Below are positions 1-9,247 of a DNA stretch of 32,330 nucleotides, piece by piece; position 1 is the stretch's first letter; each line of letters starts with the position of its first letter. Made by a program: the position numbers and the translations under genes. The notes under the pieces were generated by a model that was not told where the DNA came from, made no database searches, and saw only the letters and a program-made list of their open reading frames with translations. Origin of the DNA: Actinomycetes bacterium. Its GTDB lineage: Bacteria; Actinomycetota; Actinomycetes; S36-B12; CAIYMF01. The stretch is from the NCBI GenBank assembly GCA_021784035.1, contig JAJXTD010000008.1, forward strand, positions 1 through 32,330. The letters run 5' to 3'.

Positions 1-16
1 GCTCCGTCAGTGCCAT
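1..16 (-). CDS. nuoE: probable start of NADH-quinone oxidoreductase subunit E (partial, off left edge)
   Basis: ATG GCA CTG ACG GAG on the minus strand directly downstream of nuoD; called by operon order only, too short to recognise by sequence. Confidence 0.3.
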
Positions 17-85
17 GTCGTCTCTCTCGCTCGTCTCGTGTGTCGCGGGCCTAACGGCCCATGATCCGCTCGTGCCGTCTGCCCA

Positions 86-1465
86 TCACCGGTCGACCCC
101 GCCCAGGACGGGGTCGATCGAGGCGATGGCGCCGACGACGTCGGCGACCTGGCCGCCCTCGCACATCGCCGCGGTGGCCTGCAGGTTGTTGAACGACGGG
201 TCGCGGAAGTGCACGCGGTAGGGGCGGGTGCCCCCGTCGCTGACGATGTGCACGCCCACCTCGCCGCGGGGCGCCTCGATAGCGGCGTAGACCTGGCCGG
301 CGGGGACGTGGAACCCCTCGGTGACCAGCTTGAAGTGGTGGATCAGCGCCTCCATCGACTCGCCCATGATGTGGCGGATGTGCTCGAGGGAGTTGCCCTG
401 GCCGTCGGCGCCGATGGACAGCTGCGCGGGCCAGGCGATCTTCTTGTCCGCGACCATCACCGGGCCGGGCTCGAGCATGTCGAGGGCCTGCTCGAGGATG
501 CGCATCGACTGGTTGATCTCCTCGAGGCGGATGAGGAACCGGCCGTAGACGTCGCAGGTGTCGGTGGTGGGCACGTCGAAGTCGAACTTCTCGTAGCCGA
601 AGTACGGCTGGGACTTGCGCAGGTCGTGCGGCAGGCCGGCCGAGCGCAGCACCGGGCCGGTGATGCCCAGGGCCATGCACCCGGCGAGGTCGAGGTAGCC
701 GATGCCCGAGGTGCGGTCCTTCCAGACGCCGTTGTCCACGAGCATCTGCGGCACGCCGTCGAGCTGCTTGGGCAGCTGGCGCAGCACCGCGCGGATCCGG
801 TCGGCGCCGCCCTCGGGCATGTCCTGCGCGACGCCCCCGGGGCGGATGTACGCGTGGTTCATCCGCAGGCCGGTGATCATCTCGAGCATGTCGAGCACGA
901 GCTCGCGGTCGCGGAAGCCGTTGGTCATCGCGGTGAGGGCGCCCATCTCCATGCCGCCCGTGGCCACGGCCACGAGGTGCGAGGAGATGCGGTTGAGCTC
1001 GAGGGTGATGATCCGCATGAGCTGGGCACGCGGCGGCACGTCGTCGACGATGCCGAGCAGCTTCTCGACGCCGAGGCAGTAGGCCGCCTCGTTCGCGATC
1101 GGCGCGAGGTAGTCCATCCGCGTGACGTAGGCGACGGCCTGCGTCCAGGTGCGGTACTCGAGGTTCTTCTCGATGCCGGTGTGCAGGTAGCCGATGCCGC
1201 AGCGGGCCTCCGTGACGGTCTCGCCCTGCAGCTCGAGGATGAGCCGGAGCACGCCGTGGGTCGACGGGTGCTGCGGGCCCATGTTGACGACGACGCGTTC
1301 CTTCTCCCCCTCCGGGGCCGCGAGCACGCTGTCCCAGTCGCCGCCGACGACGGTGTAGACGCGGCCCTCGGTGGTGTCGTAGGCGCCGGCGTACGCGTCG
1401 GCCGGTGACGGGCCGCCGGCCGGACCGCCCTCGTCGTAGTCGGCCTCGTAGGTGACCTCGTTCAT
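86..1465 (-). CDS. nuoD: NADH-quinone oxidoreductase subunit D
   Basis: Protein contains [30 protein letters not shown] and ends [11 protein letters not shown], typical of NuoD; ATGA overlap with nuoC. Confidence 0.97.
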   Translation of the reverse strand: MNEVTYEADYDEGGPAGGPSPADAYAGAYDTTEGRVYTVVGGDWDSVLAAPEGEKERVVVNMGPQHPSTHGVLRLILELQGETVTEARCGIGYLHTGIEKNLEYRTWTQAVAYVTRMDYLAPIANEAAYCLGVEKLLGIVDDVPPRAQLMRIITLELNRISSHLVAVATGGMEMGALTAMTNGFRDRELVLDMLEMITGLRMNHAYIRPGGVAQDMPEGGADRIRAVLRQLPKQLDGVPQMLVDNGVWKDRTSGIGYLDLAGCMALGITGPVLRSAGLPHDLRKSQPYFGYEKFDFDVPTTDTCDVYGRFLIRLEEINQSMRILEQALDMLEPGPVMVADKKIAWPAQLSIGADGQGNSLEHIRHIMGESMEALIHHFKLVTEGFHVPAGQVYAAIEAPRGEVGVHIVSDGGTRPYRVHFRDPSFNNLQATAAMCEGGQVADVVGAIASIDPVLGGVDR

Positions 1466-2190
1466 GAGTACGACCTCCGCTCGTCGGGCGGCGGGATCGT
1501 CGCGCCCTTGTACTCGACCGGGACTCCGCCCAGCGGGTAGTCCTTGCGCTGCGGGTGCCCCGCCCAGTCGTCCGGCATGAGGATGCGGGTCAGACCGGGG
1601 TGTCCGTCGAAGACGATGCCGAACATGTCGAACGTCTCGCGCTCGTGCCAGTCGTCGGCCGGGTAGACCGAGACGATGCTCGGCACGTGCGGGTGCGCGT
1701 CGGGCGCCGAGACCTCCACGCGCACGCGGCGGTTGTGCGTGACCGACAGGAAGTGCCAGACGGCGTGCAGCTCGCGGCCGGCCTGGTGGGGGTAGTGGAC
1801 GCCGGAGACGCCGGTGCAGACCTCGAACCGCAGCGCCGGCTCGTCACGCAGGCGACGGACGAACGCGAGCAGGTGCTCCGCACGCACGTGGAACGTGATC
1901 TCGCCACGGTCGACGACGACCGCCTCGACCGCGACGTCCAGGGACAGGCCGTCCTCCTGCAGCGCGAGGTCGAGCTCGTCCGCGACCTCGTCGAACCACC
2001 CGCCGAACGGGCGGACCGACGGCGCGGGCAGCTCGATCGTGCGGACCAGGCCGCCGTAGCCGGACGTGTCGCCGGCGCCGGACACCCCGAACATGCCGGT
2101 GCGCACGTCGACGACGGGCAGGGTCGGGGCGCCGGCAGGGACGACGTCGAGAGCCGCGTCGGCGCCTGGGGTCTCGGGGGAGTCGCTCAC
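1462..2190 (-). CDS. nuoC: NADH-quinone oxidoreductase subunit C
   Basis: [47 protein letters not shown] is the 30 kDa subunit signature; start taken as GTG at 2190 (VSDSPETPG) with GTGA overlap to nuoB, not the longer track ORF. Confidence 0.93.
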   Translation of the reverse strand: MSDSPETPGADAALDVVPAGAPTLPVVDVRTGMFGVSGAGDTSGYGGLVRTIELPAPSVRPFGGWFDEVADELDLALQEDGLSLDVAVEAVVVDRGEITFHVRAEHLLAFVRRLRDEPALRFEVCTGVSGVHYPHQAGRELHAVWHFLSVTHNRRVRVEVSAPDAHPHVPSIVSVYPADDWHERETFDMFGIVFDGHPGLTRILMPDDWAGHPQRKDYPLGGVPVEYKGATIPPPDERRSYS

Positions 2191-2741
2191 CGCAGCAGGC
2201 CCTTCATCGCCGAGGTCGGCTCCGCCACGAGGGCCGCCGCCTCGAGCTCGGTGATCTCGTTCTGGCGGTTGACGCCGAGCTTGGTCGCCTGGACCTGCTC
2301 GTGCAGCTTGAGGATCGCGTCGAGGAGCATCTCGGGGCGCGGCGGGCAGCCGGGGAGGTAGATGTCGACAGGCACGATGTGGTCGACACCCTGGACGATC
2401 GCGTAGTTGTTGAACATGCCGCCGCTCGACGCACAGACGCCCATGGCGAGCACCCACTTGGGCTCGGGCATCTGGTCGTAGATCTGGCGCAGCACCGGTG
2501 CCATCTTCTGGCTGAGCCGGCCGGCCACGATCATGAGGTCGGCCTGTCGCGGCGAGGGGCGGAAGACCTCCATGCCGAAGCGGGCGAGGTCGAAGCGGCC
2601 CGCGCCGGTCGACATCATCTCGATCGAGCAGCAGGCCAGCCCGAACGTCGCGGGCCACATCGAGTGCGACCGGGCGGCGCCCGCGAGCTTCTCGACGGTC
2701 GTCAGCAGCACGCCGCTGGGGAGGCTCTCCTCGAGTCCCAT
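2187..2741 (-). CDS. nuoB: NADH-quinone oxidoreductase subunit B
   Basis: [17 protein letters not shown]...[13 protein letters not shown] Fe-S subunit motifs. Confidence 0.97.
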   Translation of the reverse strand: MGLEESLPSGVLLTTVEKLAGAARSHSMWPATFGLACCSIEMMSTGAGRFDLARFGMEVFRPSPRQADLMIVAGRLSQKMAPVLRQIYDQMPEPKWVLAMGVCASSGGMFNNYAIVQGVDHIVPVDIYLPGCPPRPEMLLDAILKLHEQVQATKLGVNRQNEITELEAAALVAEPTSAMKGLLR

Positions 2742-2798
2742 GGGTCTAGCCCTCCAGTCCGTCTACGGGTGGTCGCTGCGCGGCGTTCGTCCGTGGGC

Positions 2799-3161
2799 TC
2801 AGTCCCACTCCAGCCCACCCCGTCGCCAGACATAGCCGTAGACCACGAGCACGGTGACGATGAACAGCACCATCTCGACGAGACCGAACAGCCGCAGCTG
2901 GTCGAACGCGACCGCGAACGGGTAGAGGAACACGATCTCGATGTCGAACACGATGAACAGCATCGCCGTCAGGTAGTACTTGATCGGGAACCTGCCGCCG
3001 CCCATCGGCTGCGGGGTCGGCTCGATGCCGCACTCGTACGCGTCGAGCTTGGCCCGGTTGTAGCGACGGGGACCCAGGAACGTCGGCGCGGCGACCGAGA
3101 ACGCACCGAAGGCGGCCCCGAGGATGCCGAGGACCAGGATCGGCAGGTAGACCTGGCCCAT
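2799..3161 (-). CDS. nuoA: NADH-quinone oxidoreductase subunit A
   Basis: YECGIEPTPQPMGGGRFPIKYYLTAMLFIVFDIEIVFLYPFAV is characteristic of NuoA. Confidence 0.96.
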   Translation of the reverse strand: MGQVYLPILVLGILGAAFGAFSVAAPTFLGPRRYNRAKLDAYECGIEPTPQPMGGGRFPIKYYLTAMLFIVFDIEIVFLYPFAVAFDQLRLFGLVEMVLFIVTVLVVYGYVWRRGGLEWD

Positions 3162-3251
3162 GTCGGTGCCCCTTCCGTCGGTGAGACCGTCGCGATCCTA
3201 GTCGTGCCGGACTCGTGAAGTAGTGGTGGCGGGTGGTGCTCCCGCCCCGGT

Positions 3252-4541
3252 TCAGGCAGCGGGCGCCACCTTCGCCAGGGCGTTGACGATCCGGTCGGTC
3301 CAGTCGCCGCCGCGCGGGTCCCGGAGGTTCGACAGGGTCGTCATGGTCAGCTTCATGAGCAGGGGCCGGGACAGGCCCTTCTGCGTGGCGAGCCGCATGA
3401 TCTCGGGGTTCCCGATGAGCTTCACGAAGACGCGGCCCATCGTGTAGTAGCCGCCGTACTCCTGCTTGAGCAGGCGCGGGTAGTCGGCGAGCGCCTTCTC
3501 CCGGGAGTCGGCCGTCGGGCGGCGCAGCGCCTGGGCCATGACGTCGGCGGCGAGCGCACCGGACTCCATCGCGTAGGCGATGCCCTCCCCGTTGAACGGG
3601 TTGACCATGCCGGCCGAGTCACCGACGAGCAGCAGGCCGTCGGCATAGTGCGGCTTGCGGTTGAACGCCATGGGCAGCGCCGCGCCCCGGATCGGCTCGA
3701 CCCGGGACTCCTCGGAGAACCCGTAGGAGGCGTCGGCCCGGTCGACCCAGCGCTGCATGAGCGCCTTGTAGTCGACCTTCCCGAAGGCCGGGCTCGAGTC
3801 GAGGATCCCGAGGCCGACGTTCACCGTGCCGTCGCCGAGGCCGAAGATCCAGCCGTAGCCGGGGAGAAGCTTGTCGCCGTCCCACAGCTCGAGGTGGCTC
3901 TCCAGCCACTCGTCGTGCGTGAAGGCCTCGCTGCGGTAGTAGGTGCGGACCGCGACGCCCATCGGGCGGTTCTCCAGCCGTTCGCGGCCGGCGGCGACGG
4001 ACAGCCGGCTGGAGTTGCCGTCGGCCGCGACCACGAGCGGGGCGCGGTAGGTGACCTCGCCGTGCTTCGTGCCGTCGGCGTCGGCGGTCCGCGCGGTGAC
4101 CCCGACGATCCGGCCGGAGCGCTCGTCGCGGACCGGGCCGGTCACGTTGGTGCGCTCGAGCAGCCGCGCGCCGGCCTTCTCGGCCTGGCGGGCGAGGATC
4201 TCGTCGAAGTCCTTGCGGGTGCGGGTGAGGCCGTAGTCGGGGAACGTGGCCAGGTCCGGCCAGCGCATCTCCAGCCGGTGGCCGCCGCCGATGATCCGCA
4301 GCCCGACGTTGCGGGCCCAGCCCGCCTCGGGGCCGGTGTCGATGCCCATCTCGACGAGCTGCTTCACCGCGCGCGGGGTGAGGCCGTCGCCGCAGACCTT
4401 CTCCCGCGGGAAGGCGGTCTTCTCCAGGACGAGGACGTCGAGCCCGCGCTGGGCGAGGTGGAAGGCAGTCGCGGACCCGGCAGGGCCGGCGCCGACGACG
4501 ATGACGTCGGCGTCGTACGCCGGTGGTGGTGTCGTGGTCAC
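3252..4541 (-). CDS. geranylgeranyl reductase family FAD-dependent oxidoreductase (candidate menaquinone isoprenoid reductase, MenJ-like)
   Basis: N-terminal DVIVVGAGPAGSATAFHLAQRG FAD motif, EKVCGDGLTPRAV, LLLVGDSAGMVNPFNGEGIAYAMESG. Start taken as GTG at 4541 (VTTTPPPAYDADV); the track's GTG at 4598 lies inside an operator-like palindrome. Confidence 0.88.
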   Translation of the reverse strand: MTTTPPPAYDADVIVVGAGPAGSATAFHLAQRGLDVLVLEKTAFPREKVCGDGLTPRAVKQLVEMGIDTGPEAGWARNVGLRIIGGGHRLEMRWPDLATFPDYGLTRTRKDFDEILARQAEKAGARLLERTNVTGPVRDERSGRIVGVTARTADADGTKHGEVTYRAPLVVAADGNSSRLSVAAGRERLENRPMGVAVRTYYRSEAFTHDEWLESHLELWDGDKLLPGYGWIFGLGDGTVNVGLGILDSSPAFGKVDYKALMQRWVDRADASYGFSEESRVEPIRGAALPMAFNRKPHYADGLLLVGDSAGMVNPFNGEGIAYAMESGALAADVMAQALRRPTADSREKALADYPRLLKQEYGGYYTMGRVFVKLIGNPEIMRLATQKGLSRPLLMKLTMTTLSNLRDPRGGDWTDRIVNALAKVAPAA

Positions 4542-4582
4542 GGCTGAAGGATCCTCGGGGTCCGGACGGCGCGCGCGTGCGC

Positions 4583-4600
4583 TTGTGAAAACCTTCACGA
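4583..4600. promoter_or_regulatory. Rex-like operator TTGTGAA-AACC-TTCACGA (CRP-like alternative)
   Basis: One mismatch to the palindrome TTGTGAAnnnnTTCACAA; sits 42-59 nt upstream of the proposed GGR start in the divergent GGR/menF region. Confidence 0.55.
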
Positions 4601-4761
4601 AGGCGCTCCTACCCTACCCCCGCTCCCGGGATGCCCGGCACCGGGTTGGCCCCGCTCCTGCCCCTCCCCTCCGGTCCGGCGCCGCCCCCGGACGCCGTCG
4701 GACCGGGGAGACGTTCGCCACGTCGGGCTCCCGTCGGGCTGCCGAGCCGACCACCTGCCCC

Positions 4762-4767
4762 TAGCCT
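4762..4767 (+). promoter_or_regulatory. candidate -10 TAGCCT for leaderless menF transcript
   Basis: TAnnnT hexamer ending 6 nt before the GTG start at 4774. Confidence 0.45.
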
Positions 4768-4773
4768 GGTCGG

Positions 4774-6081
4774 GTGTCCACCGCGCTCGTCGCCGCGCCC
4801 GCGCCTCCGGCGACGGTCCGGACGGTCGCCCTGCCCGAGCACCTGTCCCACCGGCCGCTGCTGTCGCTCCTGCCCCGTGGCGTCGCGTCGACGTCGTGGG
4901 TGAGCACCGACGAGGTCGGGGCGGACAGCGGTCTCGTGGGCTGGGGCGAGGCCACGCGCGCCGAGTTCGGTGGCGCGGAGCGCTTCTCCCGCGCCCAGCG
5001 CTGGTGGGCCCGCTACCTGGCCGACGCCGACGTCGTCGACGAGGTCGGCGTACCCGGCACGGGCCCGGTCGCGTTCGCGTCGTTCGCGTTCGACCCGACC
5101 CCGGGCAGGTCCGTCGCCGTCGTCCCCTCGGTCGTGGTCGGGCGCCGTGACGGCGTCACCTGGCTGACCGTCGTCGCCGGGAGCCCGCGCGAGGCCCGGC
5201 TCGCGGTCGAGGAGACGGTGGCCGCCCTCGGCCACCCGACGGCCGTCCCCGAGGCGCCCCGTGGCGTCGCCTACTCGGAGGGCTCGCTGCCGGTGACCGA
5301 CTGGCAGGCCGCCGTCCGCGAGGCCGTCCGGCGGATCGACGACGGCGAGCTGGACAAGGTGGTCCTCGCGCGCGACGTCGTGGTCACGACCGACGCACCT
5401 GTCGACACGCGCTACCTGCTCACCCACCTCGCCGCGCGGTACCCGTCGTGCTGGACGTTCTCCGTCGACGGGCTGCTCGGCGCGACGCCGGAGATGCTCG
5501 TGCGCCGGATCGGCGACACGGTCACCTCCCGCGTCCTCGCCGGCACCATGCGCCGCTCGTCGGACGCGTCGTCGGACGCCTCGCTGGCCTCGGCGCTGCT
5601 CGACTCGGCGAAGGACCACGCCGAGCACGAGTACGCCGTCCAGTCCGTCGCCCTGGCGCTGGCCGCCCACTGCACCGACCTCGACGTCCCGGCCACGCCG
5701 CGGCTGCTGCGCCTCGCCAACGTCCAGCACCTGGCCACCGACGTGTCCGGCGTACTCGCCGACGGCGCTCCGGTGCTCGCTCTCGCGGCGTCGCTGCACC
5801 CGACCGCGGCGGTGTGCGGCACCCCGACCGAGCGCGCCCTCGCGGTGATCCGCGAGCTCGAGGGCATGGACCGCGGCCGCTACGCCGGCCCGGTCGGCTG
5901 GGTCGACTCCCGCGGCGACGGCGAGTTCGGCATCGCCCTGCGCTGCGGGTCGGTCGAGGCCGAGGACCGGCTGCGGCTCTACGCCGGCTGCGGCCTCGTC
6001 TCCGGCTCGGACGCCGACGCCGAGCTCGCCGAGACGCAGGCCAAGCTCGTCGCGATGCGCGACGCCCTCGAGCCGGACTGA
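4774..6081 (+). CDS. menF: isochorismate synthase
   Basis: Chorismate-binding enzyme motifs: GELDKVVLARDV, GATPEMLVRR, LAGTMRRS, LHPTAAVCGTPTERAL, DRGRYAGPVGWVDSRGDGEFGIALRCG, YAGCGLVSGSDADAELAET. Confidence 0.95.
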   Translation: MSTALVAAPAPPATVRTVALPEHLSHRPLLSLLPRGVASTSWVSTDEVGADSGLVGWGEATRAEFGGAERFSRAQRWWARYLADADVVDEVGVPGTGPVAFASFAFDPTPGRSVAVVPSVVVGRRDGVTWLTVVAGSPREARLAVEETVAALGHPTAVPEAPRGVAYSEGSLPVTDWQAAVREAVRRIDDGELDKVVLARDVVVTTDAPVDTRYLLTHLAARYPSCWTFSVDGLLGATPEMLVRRIGDTVTSRVLAGTMRRSSDASSDASLASALLDSAKDHAEHEYAVQSVALALAAHCTDLDVPATPRLLRLANVQHLATDVSGVLADGAPVLALAASLHPTAAVCGTPTERALAVIRELEGMDRGRYAGPVGWVDSRGDGEFGIALRCGSVEAEDRLRLYAGCGLVSGSDADAELAETQAKLVAMRDALEPD

Positions 6082-6103
6082 GCCGGACCGTCCCGGCACG
6101 GAT

Positions 6104-6169
6104 CGCGAGTTACACGTCTTACCGACCTGTTCGCCCGGGTGGACCGGTCGGTCCGAGGTGTAACTCGCG
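6104..6169. repeat. palindromic repeat copy A (66 nt, 33-nt arms, 27/33 symmetric); possible bidirectional terminator
   Basis: CGCGAGTTACACGTCTTACCGACCTGTTCGCCC|GGGTGGACCGGTCGGTCCGAGGTGTAACTCGCG between convergent menF and metalloprotease. Confidence 0.85.
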
Positions 6170-6180
6170 GCTGGGCCGGG

Positions 6181-7236
6181 TCAGGGCAGGAGGCCGCGCT
6201 GGGTGAAGGCCTGGCGCACGGTGTTCGCCACCCCTGCGTTGTACAGGCGCCGGGCGGTGTCGACGGTGGTCTGGGCGGCCGCGGCGAACGTGGTGTCTGC
6301 GGTGAAGCCGAACTGCGCGTCGATGATCACGCGGCTCGCCCTCGTGTCACCGAGCGCGCCCCGGATCGCCCACAGGGCGCTCGACCAGATCTCGCCGTCG
6401 GCGTGCACCTCGCCCACGGCGTCGGCGGGGTAGACCTTCGTGCCGTCGAGGCGGCGCAGGCAGTGCGGCGTCGTCCTCGTGTACGACGTCGAGTCCCAGT
6501 CGGCGACGCACGCCGGGTCGCCGAGCGCGCCGGACCCGGCGGCCCACTCGCTCACCGCCACGGCGAGGTAGTCGCTGAAGCCCTCGCCGATCGAGCCGGA
6601 CTGCAGGTTCGTGCCGAAGCCGGGGACCTGCGAGTCCTGCACCGAGTGGCCGTACTCGTGGACGATCACCTCGCCGTCCTCGGCGTCGTCGACGCCGCCC
6701 TTGCCCAGCGTGATGTCGGCCTTGGTGTCGCGGAAGAACGAGTTGTCGCCGCCGTACTGGTTGATCCGCAGCTCGATCTGCCGGTCGTTCACCGCAGGCA
6801 AGGCGCTGCCGAAGCCGAGGCTCTGCAGGTAGTGCTGCGCGGTTGTCACCCAGTAGTAGCCCATCACCTGCTCGAACTGGTCGGCGTCGCGGTGGTACGC
6901 CGGCAGCGACGGGCCCGTCACCGCGACCGCCGTCCCGGTCTCGCTCCTGACCCGCACGTACCGTCCGGACAGCGTCCCGCTGCCGTCGAGGTCGGTGAGC
7001 GTGACCTGGTGGTAGGCGGGCGCGAGCGCGGCGTAGTCCGTGTCCTTGCGGTCGGTCAGGGTCTCGTCGCCGGTCGACTGCACCGGGTTGGGGAAGAAGA
7101 CGGTCGCCGCGACGTCCTGGCCGGCCGCCTCCGGCGCCGCCTGCACCGGGGTCGCGCCCGCGGCCACTCCCGTGGCGGCGCACAGGCCGATCGTGGAGAC
7201 GAGCGCGGTGATCCGACGTGCGCGGCGCGACGACAT
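6181..7236 (-). CDS. secreted gluzincin metalloprotease (M4/M36-like)
   Basis: Signal-peptide-like N-terminus MSSRRARRITALVSTIGLCAATGVAAGATPVQA; zinc motif VIVHEYGHSVQD followed by GSIGEGFSDYLAVAVSEW as second glutamate motif. Confidence 0.82.
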   Translation of the reverse strand: MSSRRARRITALVSTIGLCAATGVAAGATPVQAAPEAAGQDVAATVFFPNPVQSTGDETLTDRKDTDYAALAPAYHQVTLTDLDGSGTLSGRYVRVRSETGTAVAVTGPSLPAYHRDADQFEQVMGYYWVTTAQHYLQSLGFGSALPAVNDRQIELRINQYGGDNSFFRDTKADITLGKGGVDDAEDGEVIVHEYGHSVQDSQVPGFGTNLQSGSIGEGFSDYLAVAVSEWAAGSGALGDPACVADWDSTSYTRTTPHCLRRLDGTKVYPADAVGEVHADGEIWSSALWAIRGALGDTRASRVIIDAQFGFTADTTFAAAAQTTVDTARRLYNAGVANTVRQAFTQRGLLP

Positions 7237-7280
7237 GGGTCCCCCTGTGTCCTTCGGGCGCACCGGACGCGCCCCTCGCC

Positions 7281-7310
7281 AACGTAGGGTCCCGTCCGGA
7301 CGCAGGTCAA
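7281..7310 (-). promoter_or_regulatory. sigma70-type promoter for metalloprotease (TTGACC-N18-TACGTT)
   Basis: Minus strand: TTGACC (7310-7305), 18-nt spacer, TACGTT (7286-7281), 44 nt upstream of the ATG at 7236. Confidence 0.5.
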
Positions 7311-7317
7311 CGCCACG

Positions 7318-7379
7318 CGAGTTACACCTCGGACCGACATGTTCGACCCGGTGAACCGGTCGGTCCGAGGTGTAACTCG
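7318..7379. repeat. palindromic repeat copy B, same orientation as copy A; 21-nt perfect outer arms
   Basis: CGAGTTACACCTCGGACCGACATGTTCGACC|CGGTGAACCGGTCGGTCCGAGGTGTAACTCG; lies 5 nt past the menD stop. Confidence 0.88.
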
Positions 7380-7384
7380 AGCCC

Positions 7385-9247
7385 TCAGGCCTCGGGGGCG
7401 GCGTCGGCGGCGAGGTCGGCCAGCGCGGCGGAGACGTCGGCCTGGACGTCGCGCAGCAGCGCCGCCTCCGCCCCGCGGTCGCCGACCTTCGCGACGATGA
7501 CGCGCACGCTCCCCCGCGCCGTCGCCTCGTCGAGCGCGTGGACGAGGCCGGTGACGTCGTCGACGACGGTGACGTCGTCGACGGCCGCGGCCCGCGCCAC
7601 GGCCGCGAGGTCGAGACCGAGCGGGGTGCCGAAGACCCGCTCGAAGTGCTCGGTGCCCGCCTGCTCGAGCTGCCCGAAGATCCCGCCGCCGTCGTTGTCG
7701 ACGACGACGATCACGAGGTCCGGGCGCGGCTCGTCGTCGCCGACGAGCAGGCCGTTGTGGTCGTGCAGGAACGCGAGGTCGCCGAGCAGTGCGTACGCCG
7801 TGCCGCCCGTGACGCTGATGACCTCGGCGCCGCCCTCGTCGTCGACGCTGACCGCGGTGCGCGTCGACTGGTGCGCGAGCGCCGCGCCCCACGCCGTCGA
7901 GACGAGCCCGTCGATGCCCGAGGTGCCGCGGTTGCCGACGACGTACGGCGCGTCCTCGGACTCGCGCACGCGGGCGAACGCCTCGAGGTGCCGGACCGGC
8001 CACGACGCCGCGGCGAGCAGCAGGGCGCTGGAGTCGAGCACGTCCCAGAGCGTGCGGGCGACGTCGGGGCCGGTGAGGCCCGCGGCGTCGTCGAGCCGCT
8101 TGGACACCGCGGCCGCGGCGCGGGCGTCGGCGGCGAGCCACGAGTCGAGCCAGGCGTCGTCGTAGTCCTCGTAGGCCCCCGGTGGCTCGGGCACGACGGA
8201 CACGAACAGGGTGGCATTGCGGGTCGGGTCCGGGCGGCGGACGGCGGCGCGCTCGTCGGCCACCACCACCAACGGCGCCTCGCGGACCATCCGCAGCACC
8301 GACCGCGACAGGCCGGGGGTGCCCACGCACACGACGATCTCGGGCCGGTGCGCGGCGGCGAACGCGTCGTCGGCGAGCAGCAGCGGCCCGTGGGCGAGCG
8401 CGGTGTCGCCGGACCGCGCGTTGCCGCTCGGCTCGCTGAGCAGCGGCCAGCCGCACGCCTCCGCGAGCGCGATCGCGGCGTCGCTGGTCTCGACGTCGGC
8501 CACGTCGCCGACCACGACGACCCCACGGGTCGGGACGACGTGGTCGAGGTCGGTCTCCGGGCCGGAGAGCAGCGCGAGGATCTCGTCGAGCGGCTGCGCC
8601 GCCGCCATGCCGAGGCGGGCGTCCACCGCGACCGGCACGCGCTCGGCCGGCTCGGTTCCCAGCGGGGCGAGACCGAGCGGCTCGACCCAGGTCTCGTCGG
8701 CGTCGGGCACGAGCGGCTCGCGGAACGCGACGTTGAGGTGCACCGGGCCCGAGTCGGCCACCTCGGTGGCGACCGCCACGGCCCGGGCGACGACCGAGCG
8801 CCAGTAGCGGACCTGGCCCGCGCGCGGCTCCGCGACCGCGACCTCGTGCGACCACCGCACGCCGCTGCCGAAGAACCGCGCCTGGTCGATCGTCTGGCTG
8901 GCCCCTGTGTCGCGCAGCTCGGCGGGGCGGTCGGCGGTGACGACGATGACCGGCACGTCGGCGTAGGACGCCTCGACGACCGCCGGCGCGAGGTTCGCGA
9001 CGGCCGTGCCGCTCGTGACGACGACGGCCACCGGCTCGCGGGCGACCTTCGCGAGGCCGAGCGCGAGGAAGCCGGCGCTGCGCTCGTCGATACGGACGTG
9101 CAGGCGCAGGTCGCCGCGCGCGTCCGCGTCGGCCAGGGCGATGGCCAGCGCCGCGCTCCGGCTGCCGGGCGCGAGCACGACCTCGGTGACACCGTTGGCC
9201 ACGAGCTCGTCGACGAGGACCCGGGCCATCGCGGTGGACGGGTTCAC
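7385..9247 (-). CDS. menD: 2-succinyl-5-enolpyruvyl-6-hydroxy-3-cyclohexene-1-carboxylate synthase
   Basis: VLAPGSRSAALAIALADAD, RIDERSAGFLALGLAK, VVTSGTAVANLAPAVVEA, VVVDNDGGGIFGQLEQ (ThDP site). GTG start at 9247 with GTGA overlap to menC. Confidence 0.95.
   Translation of the reverse strand: MNPSTAMARVLVDELVANGVTEVVLAPGSRSAALAIALADADARGDLRLHVRIDERSAGFLALGLAKVAREPVAVVVTSGTAVANLAPAVVEASYADVPVIVVTADRPAELRDTGASQTIDQARFFGSGVRWSHEVAVAEPRAGQVRYWRSVVARAVAVATEVADSGPVHLNVAFREPLVPDADETWVEPLGLAPLGTEPAERVPVAVDARLGMAAAQPLDEILALLSGPETDLDHVVPTRGVVVVGDVADVETSDAAIALAEACGWPLLSEPSGNARSGDTALAHGPLLLADDAFAAAHRPEIVVCVGTPGLSRSVLRMVREAPLVVVADERAAVRRPDPTRNATLFVSVVPEPPGAYEDYDDAWLDSWLAADARAAAAVSKRLDDAAGLTGPDVARTLWDVLDSSALLLAAASWPVRHLEAFARVRESEDAPYVVGNRGTSGIDGLVSTAWGAALAHQSTRTAVSVDDEGGAEVISVTGGTAYALLGDLAFLHDHNGLLVGDDEPRPDLVIVVVDNDGGGIFGQLEQAGTEHFERVFGTPLGLDLAAVARAAAVDDVTVVDDVTGLVHALDEATARGSVRVIVAKVGDRGAEAALLRDVQADVSAALADLAADAAPEA

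Noticed and set aside
209-1408. Long + strand ORF (399 aa) opposite nuoD, and similar long antisense ORFs across the window (e.g. 7538-10429 +, 18565-20085 +, 21187-22833 +, 23693-25288 +)
   Set aside because: Shadow ORFs of high-GC coding DNA: compositionally biased (Arg/Ala/Gly/Asp/Val/His-rich) with no recognisable domains, fully opposite well-supported genes.
3162-3251. Rex operator upstream of nuoA
   Set aside because: Rex is known to control nuo in Streptomyces, but I found only CTTCACGAG on the minus strand without a matching half-site, so not claimed.
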